A program made the translations under genes and the position numbers. This document shows positions 1 through 6,055 of a stretch of DNA of 7,818 nt, piece after piece. Position 1 is the first letter of the stretch. Each line of letters begins with the position of its first letter. The notes beneath the pieces are model-generated. The model did not search any database. It worked only from the letters and a program-made list of their open reading frames with translations, and was not told the DNA's origin. Source of the stretch: Mycobacterium sp. (GTDB lineage: Bacteria; Actinomycetota; Actinomycetes; Mycobacteriales; Mycobacteriaceae); contig JAGQTR010000329.1 in assembly GCA_020438915.1 (NCBI GenBank), positions 1 through 7,818 on the forward strand, in the 5' to 3' direction.

Positions 1-33
1 ACCAGTAAGACCAAAGTGACACAAGCGATTTCG

Positions 34-1185
34 CTAACCGGAGCCGACAGCCGCCTTCCGCGCGCGGTATAGCTTCACATCGGCCCGGATACCTTTGAGA
101 CGTCGCGCACCGGCGAACGACCAGGTGAACCGCTCGTCGTCACCGATCGCCTCCCACGTCGACTCCGACACCAGCACTGAACCCGGCCGCGCGACTCCCG
201 TCACCCGAGAGGCGAGGTTCACCGGGCTGCCGAACCAGTCCCCCGCGCGGCTCACAGCCATCCCCGTGGCCACACCGACCCTCAACTGGGGAAAGGTTTC
301 GTCGCTCTCGGTCGCCTCAAGGAGCTTCATGAGAGTCTCGAGCATCGGCACCGGTTCGGGGCTGGCCAGCATCACTTCGTCACCGATGGTCTTGATGAAC
401 CGGACAGGCGCCACCGCGACGTCACGGGTCAGATCTCCCAACCGCTGGGACAGCTGTTCCAGACTCTCGGGAGGTACCTCCTCCCCCAGCCGGGTGAACC
501 CGACGAGGTCGGCGAAGCCAATCGTCACCAGGCGCGCACCAGGCAGGTGCTGGCCTTCTGCCCGCTCGCTGGCGTTGACGGCCTCGGCTTCGATCGCATG
601 CCGCAGCTGCAGGAGGAGCACCTCGCCAATCATCGGCCCCAGCCGCGGGGCGATGTTCGCGACGAGGGCCTCCGATTCCTGAGCGATTTCCAATTCTGTT
701 GCGCCGGGACGCATCACGGCAGCCAACGCGGCATGGCGCATGGCCTCCGCTGCCCGCGATAGTCCATCACCGAGGAGACGGGTGATCTGCACCAGTTCAT
801 CGGGATCGATCCCGGCGTGGAGGAAGTCACGGGTGAATTTGGCGGCCTCGGCATCGGCGCGCAGGAACACCGCAGCCTCCGGATCCTCCACCCGCGGCAA
901 TCCCATGGCCCGCTGAATCCGTTCGAAGAGACCAACATCGACGCCCGCTTTGTCGGCCGCTTCTCGTGCCGAGACGTACTCACCGTCATCGCCGATGACC
1001 CGACGCGAGCCCAGTAGCATCGGGGCAGCGGCGTCGCGGATCTGGTCGGGGCTGATACCACGGTCGATCAGCCAGGGAATCAACTCCGCCCGCTCGGCCC
1101 GCGCCTTACCCTCGAGCCCGTCGAGCAACCCGGATGCGTCGAGATCGAAATCTTCGGCCACGGTGCCCAACGTATACCGCACCAC
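34..1185 (-). CDS. Class III adenylyl cyclase with N-terminal regulatory domain (Rv1264-like)
   Basis: Converts ATP to 3',5'-cAMP. The C-terminal third (about residues 216-376) is a class III cyclase homology domain. Its catalytic set is complete: metal-binding D226 in FADLVGFT and D269 in IKTIGDEV, adenine-selecting K265 and D316 (in GDWFG), and transition-state N323 and R327 in VNLASRV. This is an ATP-type rather than GTP-type pair. Residues 1-210 are helical, hydrophilic and free of membrane segments, as in the autoinhibitory pH-sensing domain of M. tuberculosis Rv1264; the active residues sit four positions later than I recall for Rv1264. At 383 residues it is close to the family length (about 397), so it is probably a soluble cytosolic homodimer activated at acid pH; the pH response is inferred from the family. 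The start is GTG at 1185, and GTG at 1182 is equally possible; no clear Shine-Dalgarno is seen. It is divergent from the gene at 1217, and the TAG stop is near the window edge. Confidence 0.93.
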   Translation of the reverse strand: MVRYTLGTVAEDFDLDASGLLDGLEGKARAERAELIPWLIDRGISPDQIRDAAAPMLLGSRRVIGDDGEYVSAREAADKAGVDVGLFERIQRAMGLPRVEDPEAAVFLRADAEAAKFTRDFLHAGIDPDELVQITRLLGDGLSRAAEAMRHAALAAVMRPGATELEIAQESEALVANIAPRLGPMIGEVLLLQLRHAIEAEAVNASERAEGQHLPGARLVTIGFADLVGFTRLGEEVPPESLEQLSQRLGDLTRDVAVAPVRFIKTIGDEVMLASPEPVPMLETLMKLLEATESDETFPQLRVGVATGMAVSRAGDWFGSPVNLASRVTGVARPGSVLVSESTWEAIGDDERFTWSFAGARRLKGIRADVKLYRARKAAVGSG

Positions 1186-1216
1186 CGATCAGCAGGACTT
1201 GCGGTAGACATCAGCC
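1186..1216. promoter_or_regulatory. 31-base divergent intergenic gap between cyclase and family 6 glycosylase
   Basis: Both genes fire outward from this gap, so at least part of each promoter must lie inside the neighbour's 5' coding sequence. On the plus strand TAGACA (1205-1210) ends six bases before the ATG at 1217. That is where a -10 box would sit for a leaderless transcript, although it lacks the final T of the TAnnnT consensus. No -10 or Shine-Dalgarno for the cyclase is evident on the minus strand. This is a positional inference only. Confidence 0.25.
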
Positions 1217-1711
1217 ATGGTGTCAGAGACGCTGCACGGGTTTCCGCCGATTGTCGCCGTCGGCGCGCGCATTCTGATTCTCGGAAACATGCCCGGCGTC
1301 ACATCGTTGCAGGCGCACCAGTACTACGCGCACCCACGAAACGCGTTCTGGCCGATCACCGGCGAGCTGTTCGGATTCAACCCCGCAGCACCCTACGACG
1401 ATCGCGTCGCGGCGCTGGGAGCCGCCGGGGTCGCTGTCTGGGATGTGCTGCGGTCATGCCGCCGAGCGGGCAGCCTGGATTCAGCAGTCGAACGGGAAAG
1501 CATGTTGGCCAACGACTTCGGCGTACTGTTCGCAGACCACCCGACAATTACGCAGGTGTATTTCAATGGCGCGGCCGCCGAGAAGAACTACCGAAGACTG
1601 GTCGATGTCGATCCCGCGATGAGATATTGCAGGCTCCCCTCAACCAGCCCAGCGCACACCATGAGATTCCACGACAAGCTGGCCGCGTGGCGTCGCATCG
1701 TGGCCAGCTAG
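1217..1711 (+). CDS. DNA-deoxyinosine glycosylase, UDG superfamily family 6 (HDG-like)
   Basis: A base-excision repair enzyme expected to remove hypoxanthine, and possibly uracil, from deaminated DNA. Visible motifs in order: GNMPG (23-27) as motif 1, YAHPRNAFW (37-45) with N42 as the likely catalytic Asn of this family, WDVL (75-78) followed by SCRRAGSLDSA (80-90), a beta strand ending YFNGAAAEKNY (115-125), and PSTSPAH (141-147) as the base-flipping motif 2. The 164-residue length is normal for a single-domain UDG fold. There is no Fe-S cysteine set and no signal peptide, so it is cytosolic. The ATG at 1217 is used; no strong ribosome site precedes it, which would fit leaderless expression. 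It is divergent from the cyclase and converges on the amidase, with the two stop codons only a few bases apart. In M. tuberculosis the cyclase and amiB2 are, as I recall, adjacent without this gene, so it looks like an accessory insertion. The family assignment is firm; the exact substrate is inferred. Confidence 0.9.
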   Translation: MVSETLHGFPPIVAVGARILILGNMPGVTSLQAHQYYAHPRNAFWPITGELFGFNPAAPYDDRVAALGAAGVAVWDVLRSCRRAGSLDSAVERESMLANDFGVLFADHPTITQVYFNGAAAEKNYRRLVDVDPAMRYCRLPSTSPAHTMRFHDKLAAWRRIVAS

Positions 1712-1723
1712 GACCAGCTAGGA
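1704..1723. repeat. Perfect tandem 10-base repeat carrying both convergent stop codons
   Basis: The unit CCAGCTAGGA occurs twice without a gap, at 1704-1713 and 1714-1723. The first copy supplies the TAG stop of the plus-strand glycosylase (1709-1711). The second supplies the TAG stop of the minus-strand amidase (complement of 1718-1720). Collapsing the repeat to one copy would leave both reading frames intact and make the stops overlap in a single CTAG. Confidence 0.9.
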
Positions 1724-3112
1724 CACCGCGGGGCGGCGCTGAGCCCACGGCCTGGCCTGCTCGAGCTGTGCGCTCAATGACACCAGCGTCTCTTCGTCAC
1801 ACGGCCGGCTCACCACCTGGATCGACGTCGGAATGCCGTTGACGTCTTCACCCCATGGCACCACGGCAGCCGGCTGACCGGTCAGATTGAACACCGCCTG
1901 GAAGGGGACCCTGGCGGAGACCAGCGCCAGGGTGGCGATTGCCCCGCGCCGTTGATAGGCGCCTATTCGGGACGGACCGGTTGCGGTTCCCGGCGTGATG
2001 ACTACGTCGACATCGTCGAAGATCGACAGGATTCGCGCGCTGATCTGCGCCTCGGCAGCACGAATCGTGCGCATCCTGCGTTCGGAGACGAGTGCGGCGC
2101 CCATACGTGCGAACGAACGGGTACGCCGGTCCAGCCGCTCGGGCCGCGGCAGCGTTGCGACGTCGTCGCGGACACCGCGGAAGTACCGCGGCAGCGCCTG
2201 GGCATAGACCGCCGCGGGCGGATAGTCCGGGTCTCGTTCCACCACCTGGTGCCCGAGTTCTCGAAGCAGCGCGCCGGCTTCGGTGACCGCACACCGCTGC
2301 GCCCGGTTCACTCGAGCAACCAAGGGTGCAGGAACCTTGGTGCTCAACGCTATTCGAAGACGACCGGGTGGCCGCTGGGCCGCACCGACATACCCGTCCG
2401 CTGGTCCTGGCAGCGTGGACGTCGCGTCCAGGAACAGGGCCGCGTCCTCCACGGTGCGCGCCATCGGGCCGTTCACGCTCAGCCCGCTCCAGGCGTCGTC
2501 GTGCGGTGCCAGCGGAACCCGATCACGTTGAGGTTTGATGCCGAACAAGCCACACCACGTCGAGGGAATCCGGATCGATCCCATGCCGTCGGAGCCCAGC
2601 GCCAGCGCGGCCAGGCCCGCCGCAACGGCGGCACCGCTACCGCCGCTGCTGCCCCCGGGTGTGAAATCGGTGTTGTACGGGTTCCGCGTCGCGCCGTAAG
2701 TCAGAGTTTCGGTGAACGGCCAGATCATCATCTCCGGCACCGCCGTTTTTCCGAGCACCACCGCGCCGGCGTCGCGGAGGCGTCGAACAACCTCCGCGTC
2801 GTGGGTTCGAGGCGGGCCATGCGCGGCGCTGCCATACGCGGTCACCTCGCCGGCGACATCGACATCGTCTTTGATCGCGATCGGCACGCCCAGCAGTGGC
2901 AGCCGTTCCCCGGCATCGAGGCGGCTCTGCGCGTTGGCCGCGTCGAGACGCGCACTGTCGGCCATCACCACGCGATAGGACCGAAGCACCGGGTCGAGCG
3001 CGGCGATGCGGTCGAGGTACAGCTCTACCAGAGCAGGCGCGCTGATCGCGCCTGCTGCCAGCAGCCGTGCCTGTTGCCCGGCACCGGCGAAGGCGAGTTC
3101 ATCGGGGTTCAC
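1718..3112 (-). CDS. amiB2: Amidase signature-family hydrolase, AmiB2-like
   Basis: Hydrolyses a carboxamide to acid and ammonia; the natural substrate of the mycobacterial AmiB2 group is not established. The amidase-signature Ser-cisSer-Lys triad is visible: K81 in GVPIAIKDDVD, cis-Ser S155 in TPGGSSGGSG, and nucleophile S179 in GSDGMGSIRIP, followed by WCGLFGIKPQR. Numbering is from the GTG at 3112. The residue two before the nucleophile is Met where the family normally has Gly (see findings). The C-terminal half matches AmiB2 as remembered, for example IFDDVDVVITPG and NLTGQPAAVVPWG. The frame stays open upstream to a TTG at 3151. I chose the GTG at 3112 because the protein then begins (V/M)NPDELAFAGAG, aligning with the start of M. 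tuberculosis AmiB2 (MDPTDLAFAGAA) and giving 464 residues against about 462. No signal peptide, so cytosolic. It is divergent from the HIT gene, from which the 60-base gap separates it. Confidence 0.92.
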   Translation of the reverse strand: MNPDELAFAGAGQQARLLAAGAISAPALVELYLDRIAALDPVLRSYRVVMADSARLDAANAQSRLDAGERLPLLGVPIAIKDDVDVAGEVTAYGSAAHGPPRTHDAEVVRRLRDAGAVVLGKTAVPEMMIWPFTETLTYGATRNPYNTDFTPGGSSGGSGAAVAAGLAALALGSDGMGSIRIPSTWCGLFGIKPQRDRVPLAPHDDAWSGLSVNGPMARTVEDAALFLDATSTLPGPADGYVGAAQRPPGRLRIALSTKVPAPLVARVNRAQRCAVTEAGALLRELGHQVVERDPDYPPAAVYAQALPRYFRGVRDDVATLPRPERLDRRTRSFARMGAALVSERRMRTIRAAEAQISARILSIFDDVDVVITPGTATGPSRIGAYQRRGAIATLALVSARVPFQAVFNLTGQPAAVVPWGEDVNGIPTSIQVVSRPCDEETLVSLSAQLEQARPWAQRRPAVS

Positions 3113-3161
3113 TCGGCCATTGTGCGCCGTGACTCGGTGGACCGCGGTCAATCCGGCGGGC

Positions 3162-3167
3162 TAGCGT
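3162..3167 (+). promoter_or_regulatory. Candidate -10 box for a leaderless HIT-gene transcript
   Basis: TAGCGT fits the mycobacterial TAnnnT -10 consensus and ends five bases before the ATG at 3173, so transcription would start at or within a base of that ATG. No Shine-Dalgarno is present between the box and the start codon, and leaderless mRNAs are common in mycobacteria. No convincing -35 is seen. Confidence 0.35.
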
Positions 3168-3172
3168 GACGG

Positions 3173-3610
3173 ATGCCTTGCGTGTTCTGCGCCGTCGTCG
3201 CCGGTGACGCCCCGGCCATCCGCATCGTCGAAGACGACGACTACCTGGCCATCCTCGACATCCGTCCCTTCACCCGGGGGCACACCCTGGTCATCCCGAA
3301 GCGGCACACCGTCGACCTCACCGATACACCGCCGCAAACCTTGGCGCGGATGATCACGATCGGACAGCGCATCGCCAACGCAGCACGCATCTCCGGCCTG
3401 CACGCCGACGGAAATAACATCGCCGTCAACGACGGCAAGGCAGCGTTCCAGTCGGTGTTTCACATCCACTTGCATGTGGTTCCGCGCCGCAGTGGCGACA
3501 AGCTGTCATTCGCCAAGGGCATGCTGCTGCGCCGGGACGGCGATCGAGAAGAAACGGGACGGCTGTTGCGCCAGGCACTGGCGCAAATGGACGCCGCCGA
3601 GAAGGATTGA
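3173..3610 (+). CDS. HIT-family nucleotide hydrolase/transferase (Rv1262c-like)
   Basis: A histidine-triad protein, expected to cleave nucleoside phosphoramidates or related nucleotidyl conjugates. The triad HxHxHxx is at H97-H99-H101 (FHIHLHVVPR), and the middle His H99 is the expected nucleophile. The fold markers are present: CVFC (C3, C6) as a likely zinc pair in the N-terminus, LAILDIRPFTRGHTLVIPKRH (25-45), and NDGKAAFQSV (86-95) before the triad. The full length of 145 residues is typical of the bacterial Hint/HIT branch. The protein is cytosolic. The ATG at 3173 gives the CVFC motif directly after the start, as is usual. It is followed after four bases by the DDN-like gene, which is probably co-transcribed. 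The specific substrate cannot be read from the sequence. Confidence 0.94.
   Translation: MPCVFCAVVAGDAPAIRIVEDDDYLAILDIRPFTRGHTLVIPKRHTVDLTDTPPQTLARMITIGQRIANAARISGLHADGNNIAVNDGKAAFQSVFHIHLHVVPRRSGDKLSFAKGMLLRRDGDREETGRLLRQALAQMDAAEKD
3601..3606 (+). promoter_or_regulatory. Shine-Dalgarno of the DDN-like gene inside the HIT coding end
   Basis: GAAGGA lies eight bases before the ATG at 3615 and within the last codons of the HIT gene. It fixes that ATG as the start, even though the frame is open much further upstream through the HIT gene, and it points to translational coupling of the pair. Confidence 0.7.
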
Positions 3611-3614
3611 CCAC

Positions 3615-4073
3615 ATGGGCATCGCGGACTGGGTCGAACAGCACGCCGGATTCCGGCTGTTGATGTTGCACGACAAGATCTACAAGACCACCGGCGGACG
3701 CATCGGACATCGGATTCCGCTGCCCGGAGCCCCACCGAGCCTGTTACTGCACACCGTCGGCGCGAAAACCGGCAAGCAACGGACGAACACACTGTCCTAC
3801 TTCCCCGACGGCGGGCACTACTACGTCGTCGCCTCCAAGGGAGGTGACCCCAAGGCACCCGGGTGGTATCACAACCTCAAAGCGCAGCCCGACATCGAAA
3901 TCAACATCGGACCAAAGAGATTCGCAGTGACTGCGACACCGATCACGGCCGATGATCCCGACTACTCCCGATTGTGGAAGTTCGTCAACGATAAAAACGG
4001 CAATCGATACAACGCCTACCAGAGCAAGACGTCACGCAAGATTCCACTGGTTCGCTTGACTCCGAAAACCTAG
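3615..4073 (+). CDS. DDN-like F420-dependent nitroreductase-family protein (Rv1261c-like)
   Basis: Belongs to the deazaflavin (F420)-dependent nitroreductase/quinone reductase family of split beta-barrel proteins found in mycobacteria, to which the pretomanid activator Ddn belongs. Family landmarks: LLLHTVGAKTGKQRTNTLSY (43-62), with the basic KTGKxR stretch expected to contact the cofactor phosphates; DGGHYYVVASKGGDPKAPGWYHNLKAQP (65-92), with the conserved S74, W84, H86 and N87; and a C-terminal YQSKTSRKIPLVRLTP (135-150). The 152 residues match the family length. The N-terminus is amphipathic without a signal peptide, so the protein is cytosolic or peripherally membrane-associated. Its start is set by GAAGGA eight bases upstream, and it follows the HIT stop by four bases. 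The final TAG overlaps the TAG of the opposing oxidoreductase within one CTAG. The true electron acceptor, and whether F420 is used, are inferred from family only. Confidence 0.9.
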   Translation: MGIADWVEQHAGFRLLMLHDKIYKTTGGRIGHRIPLPGAPPSLLLHTVGAKTGKQRTNTLSYFPDGGHYYVVASKGGDPKAPGWYHNLKAQPDIEINIGPKRFAVTATPITADDPDYSRLWKFVNDKNGNRYNAYQSKTSRKIPLVRLTPKT

Positions 4074-5140
4074 AAGAGTTCCTTGGCCAGCAGCTCCAGC
4101 GTCACCTCGCGTGCCGGCGCGGTGGCCGGGTCCACACCCCGGTAGGCCGAGGCGATCGGATGCACCATCACCTCGTCGACACTGAACTGCTCCGCCAGCG
4201 ACCGCAGCTGGTCGGCGGCTTCGGCAGCTGAGCCGACCACCGCGCGGCGCAGCCCGGCGTCGACGACCGCCTGCACCTGCAGGCTCAGTTGCTGGGCTTC
4301 GGCGTCTTCGACCAGGTCGAGTGGCCCCAGCGGCTGACCGGTGCGCAGCCGGCCCATCATCTGCAGATTGGGCAAGACCAAACGCATGGCGTCGTCGCGG
4401 TTTTCGGCAACCGCCGCGTTCACCGTCAGGAACGTCACCGGCTGCTGCGGTGACCCGGCACGATCACTGGGCCGGAAGCCGTCGCGGTAGGTGCGCAGCG
4501 CTTCCTCGGTGCCCTGACCGGAGAAATGGTGGGCGAACACGTACGGCAGTCCCTTGGCCGCTGCCAACCGCGCGGAGTACATCGACGAACCCAGCAGCCA
4601 CAAGGTGGGCTCGGTGACCGCGGCCGGGGTGGCCTTGAGGATGTAGTCGTCGCGCATCAGGTCACGGGGCAGCGGCACCCGAACTCCGCCTGGCCTCATC
4701 AGCGCGACGACGTCGTCGAGATACTCGGGGAACGCCTCGATGTCTTGGGAATCAGCGGCGCCGTCGCGTCCTTTGAATCCGCGCAGTGCCAGCGCTGTCA
4801 CCGGATCCGAACCCGGCGCTCGGCCAATGCCCAGGTCGATGCGTCCCGGATGCGCCGCCTCCAGCAACGCGAATTGTTCGGCCACGGCCAGCGGCGCGTG
4901 GTTGGGCAACATCACCCCACCCGACCCGAGCCGCAGAGCCTTGGTGTGCGCGGCCAGATGAGCAACCAGCACAGGCGGGCTGGTGGCTGCGACCGAGGGC
5001 ATGTTGTGGTGCTCGGCAACCCAGTAACGCGTGTAGCCGAGGCGGTCGGCGGTTTGGGCCAGGCTCGTGGTGGCGGCCAGCGCGTCGCGCGTGGACTGGT
5101 CGGAGCGCACTGGAACGAGATCGAGAACAGAAAGACGCAT
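4070..5140 (-). CDS. Luciferase-like (LLM) flavin-dependent oxidoreductase, YhbW/MsnO8 type
   Basis: An FMN-dependent TIM-barrel oxidoreductase of the bacterial luciferase superfamily, group with E. coli YhbW. Landmarks: LDLVPVR near the N-terminus, RYWVAEHHNMPSVAATSP (38-55), RLGSGGVMLPNHAPLAVAEQFALLEAAHPGRIDLGIGRAPGSD (70-112), LLGSSMYSARLAA (182-194) and a C-terminal VVGSAAEAADQLRSLAE (301-317) helix. At 356 residues it is full length, with no signal peptide. The substrate is unknown; the group includes FMN (rather than F420) users, and WVAEHHN is typical of these. The ATG at 5140 starts directly at the family N-terminus, but no good Shine-Dalgarno precedes it. It lies 72 bases downstream of udgB on the same strand. 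In M. tuberculosis this position holds Rv1260, which I recall as an unrelated FAD monooxygenase, so this looks like a lineage-specific replacement. Confidence 0.92.
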   Translation of the reverse strand: MRLSVLDLVPVRSDQSTRDALAATTSLAQTADRLGYTRYWVAEHHNMPSVAATSPPVLVAHLAAHTKALRLGSGGVMLPNHAPLAVAEQFALLEAAHPGRIDLGIGRAPGSDPVTALALRGFKGRDGAADSQDIEAFPEYLDDVVALMRPGGVRVPLPRDLMRDDYILKATPAAVTEPTLWLLGSSMYSARLAAAKGLPYVFAHHFSGQGTEEALRTYRDGFRPSDRAGSPQQPVTFLTVNAAVAENRDDAMRLVLPNLQMMGRLRTGQPLGPLDLVEDAEAQQLSLQVQAVVDAGLRRAVVGSAAEAADQLRSLAEQFSVDEVMVHPIASAYRGVDPATAPAREVTLELLAKELF

Positions 5141-5185
5141 TACCGGGTCAACGCTTCGCGGCCGGCTCTCGTTCCCGGCGGTTTT

Positions 5186-5222
5186 GGCGCGCTTCGCGAC
5201 CGCGACGGTCGCTTACCGCGCC
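5186..5222 (-). terminator. Hairpin spanning the udgB stop codon, possible terminator or attenuator
   Basis: Two nested perfect stems are present. The outer pairs GGCGCG (5186-5191) with CGCGCC (5217-5222). The inner pairs GCGACC (5196-5201) with GGTCGC (5207-5212) around a five-base loop, with a symmetric 4x4 internal loop between the stems. The udgB TAA (5213-5215) lies inside. No U-tract follows on the minus strand, so this would be a non-canonical mycobacterial terminator, or it could reduce read-through into the oxidoreductase gene. Such stems are common by chance at this GC content. Confidence 0.3.
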
Positions 5223-6055
5223 GAGATCGCCGCCGCGGTGGCGAAGATGTCGTCCATCATCGCCGGGGTGAGCCTGCCGGTGAAGGTGTTCTGCTGGCTG
5301 GGGTGGTAGCAACCAAGCAGCTGGACCTCACCTCCGGGCGTGGTCAGCACCGCTTGGGCGGCGTGTCCGAACTTGGGCGCGGGCGTACTCGTCGACCCGC
5401 CCGTCCTGCGTATCAACGCCAGCACCACCTGCCAGGCGAAACCCCCCAGCGCGACGATCACCTGCACATCGGTTCCGGTCAGCCGCCACTCGGCGTCCAG
5501 CCAGGGGGCACAGTTGCCGCGCTCGGCCGGCGTCGGCGCGTTCCCCGGCGGTGCACATCGCACCGCCGCGACCACCCGAACATCGTTGAGCGCCAACCCG
5601 TCCGCACTGTCGGTGCAGACCGCCTGGTTGGCCAGGCCGCTGCGGTACAGCGATGCGAACAGAAAGTCGCCGGACCGATCCCCGGTGAACACCCGACCGG
5701 TGCGGTTGGCGCCGTGGGCGGCCGGAGCAAGGCCGACAACGAGGATCCGCGGCCGTGTCGACCCGAACCCCGGCGCGGGCCTGCCCCAGTACGGCTGGTC
5801 GGCGTAGGACCTGCGCTTGACCGCGGCCACCTCTTCCCGCCACTGCACCAGCCTGGGACAGGCACGGCACACCGATACCGCAGCGTCCACCTGCTCGACC
5901 GTGCTGGCCGCTACCGCCGCAGCGGCCACCTCATCGGGTGTCACCGCGACGGCGGTACGCGCCGTCGCCGGATCACCGGGCCAGCCGGACCCCGGACGAA
6001 CCGGGGAATCGAACCGGCCGCCGATGCGGGGGTGGGGCAGCGCAGGAGGAGGCAT
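5213..6055 (-). CDS. udgB: Uracil-DNA glycosylase family 5 (UdgB)
   Basis: A base-excision repair enzyme that removes uracil, and in characterised mycobacterial UdgB also hypoxanthine and ethenocytosine, from DNA. Four cysteines, C63 and C66 (VCRACPR) plus C167 and C182 (VRCAPPGN...NCAPWL), fit the Fe-S cluster ligands of the family. Motif 1 is GLAPAAHGANRTGR (108-121), which lacks the polar catalytic residue of family 1/4 enzymes as expected for family 5, followed by FTGDRSGD (123-130). The strand VIVALGGFAWQV (199-210) and motif 2 CYHPSQQNTFTGRLT (249-263) complete the fold. The N-terminal HPRIGGRFDSPV...GWPGDPATAR segment matches Rv1259 as remembered. The 280-residue length is normal. GTG at 6058 and ATG at 6055 are adjacent; I chose ATG because GGAG lies five bases upstream of it and only two upstream of the GTG. 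The gene heads a possible two-gene unit with the oxidoreductase. Confidence 0.95.
   Translation of the reverse strand: MPPPALPHPRIGGRFDSPVRPGSGWPGDPATARTAVAVTPDEVAAAAVAASTVEQVDAAVSVCRACPRLVQWREEVAAVKRRSYADQPYWGRPAPGFGSTRPRILVVGLAPAAHGANRTGRVFTGDRSGDFLFASLYRSGLANQAVCTDSADGLALNDVRVVAAVRCAPPGNAPTPAERGNCAPWLDAEWRLTGTDVQVIVALGGFAWQVVLALIRRTGGSTSTPAPKFGHAAQAVLTTPGGEVQLLGCYHPSQQNTFTGRLTPAMMDDIFATAAAISAR

Noticed and set aside
1..33. A feature downstream of the cyclase stop
   Set aside because: These 33 bases are too short to judge, and no terminator hairpin or coding start could be recognised.
3113..3151. TTG at 3151 as the amidase start, adding 13 residues
   Set aside because: The extra segment has no match to the AmiB2 N-terminus as remembered, and the GTG at 3112 aligns with it. 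Neither start has a clear Shine-Dalgarno, so the longer form is not fully excluded.
1952..3169. A 405-codon open frame on the plus strand, antisense to the amidase
   Set aside because: It is the shadow of the amidase frame: Arg-rich, without motifs or a ribosome site, against a complete amidase-signature protein on the other strand.
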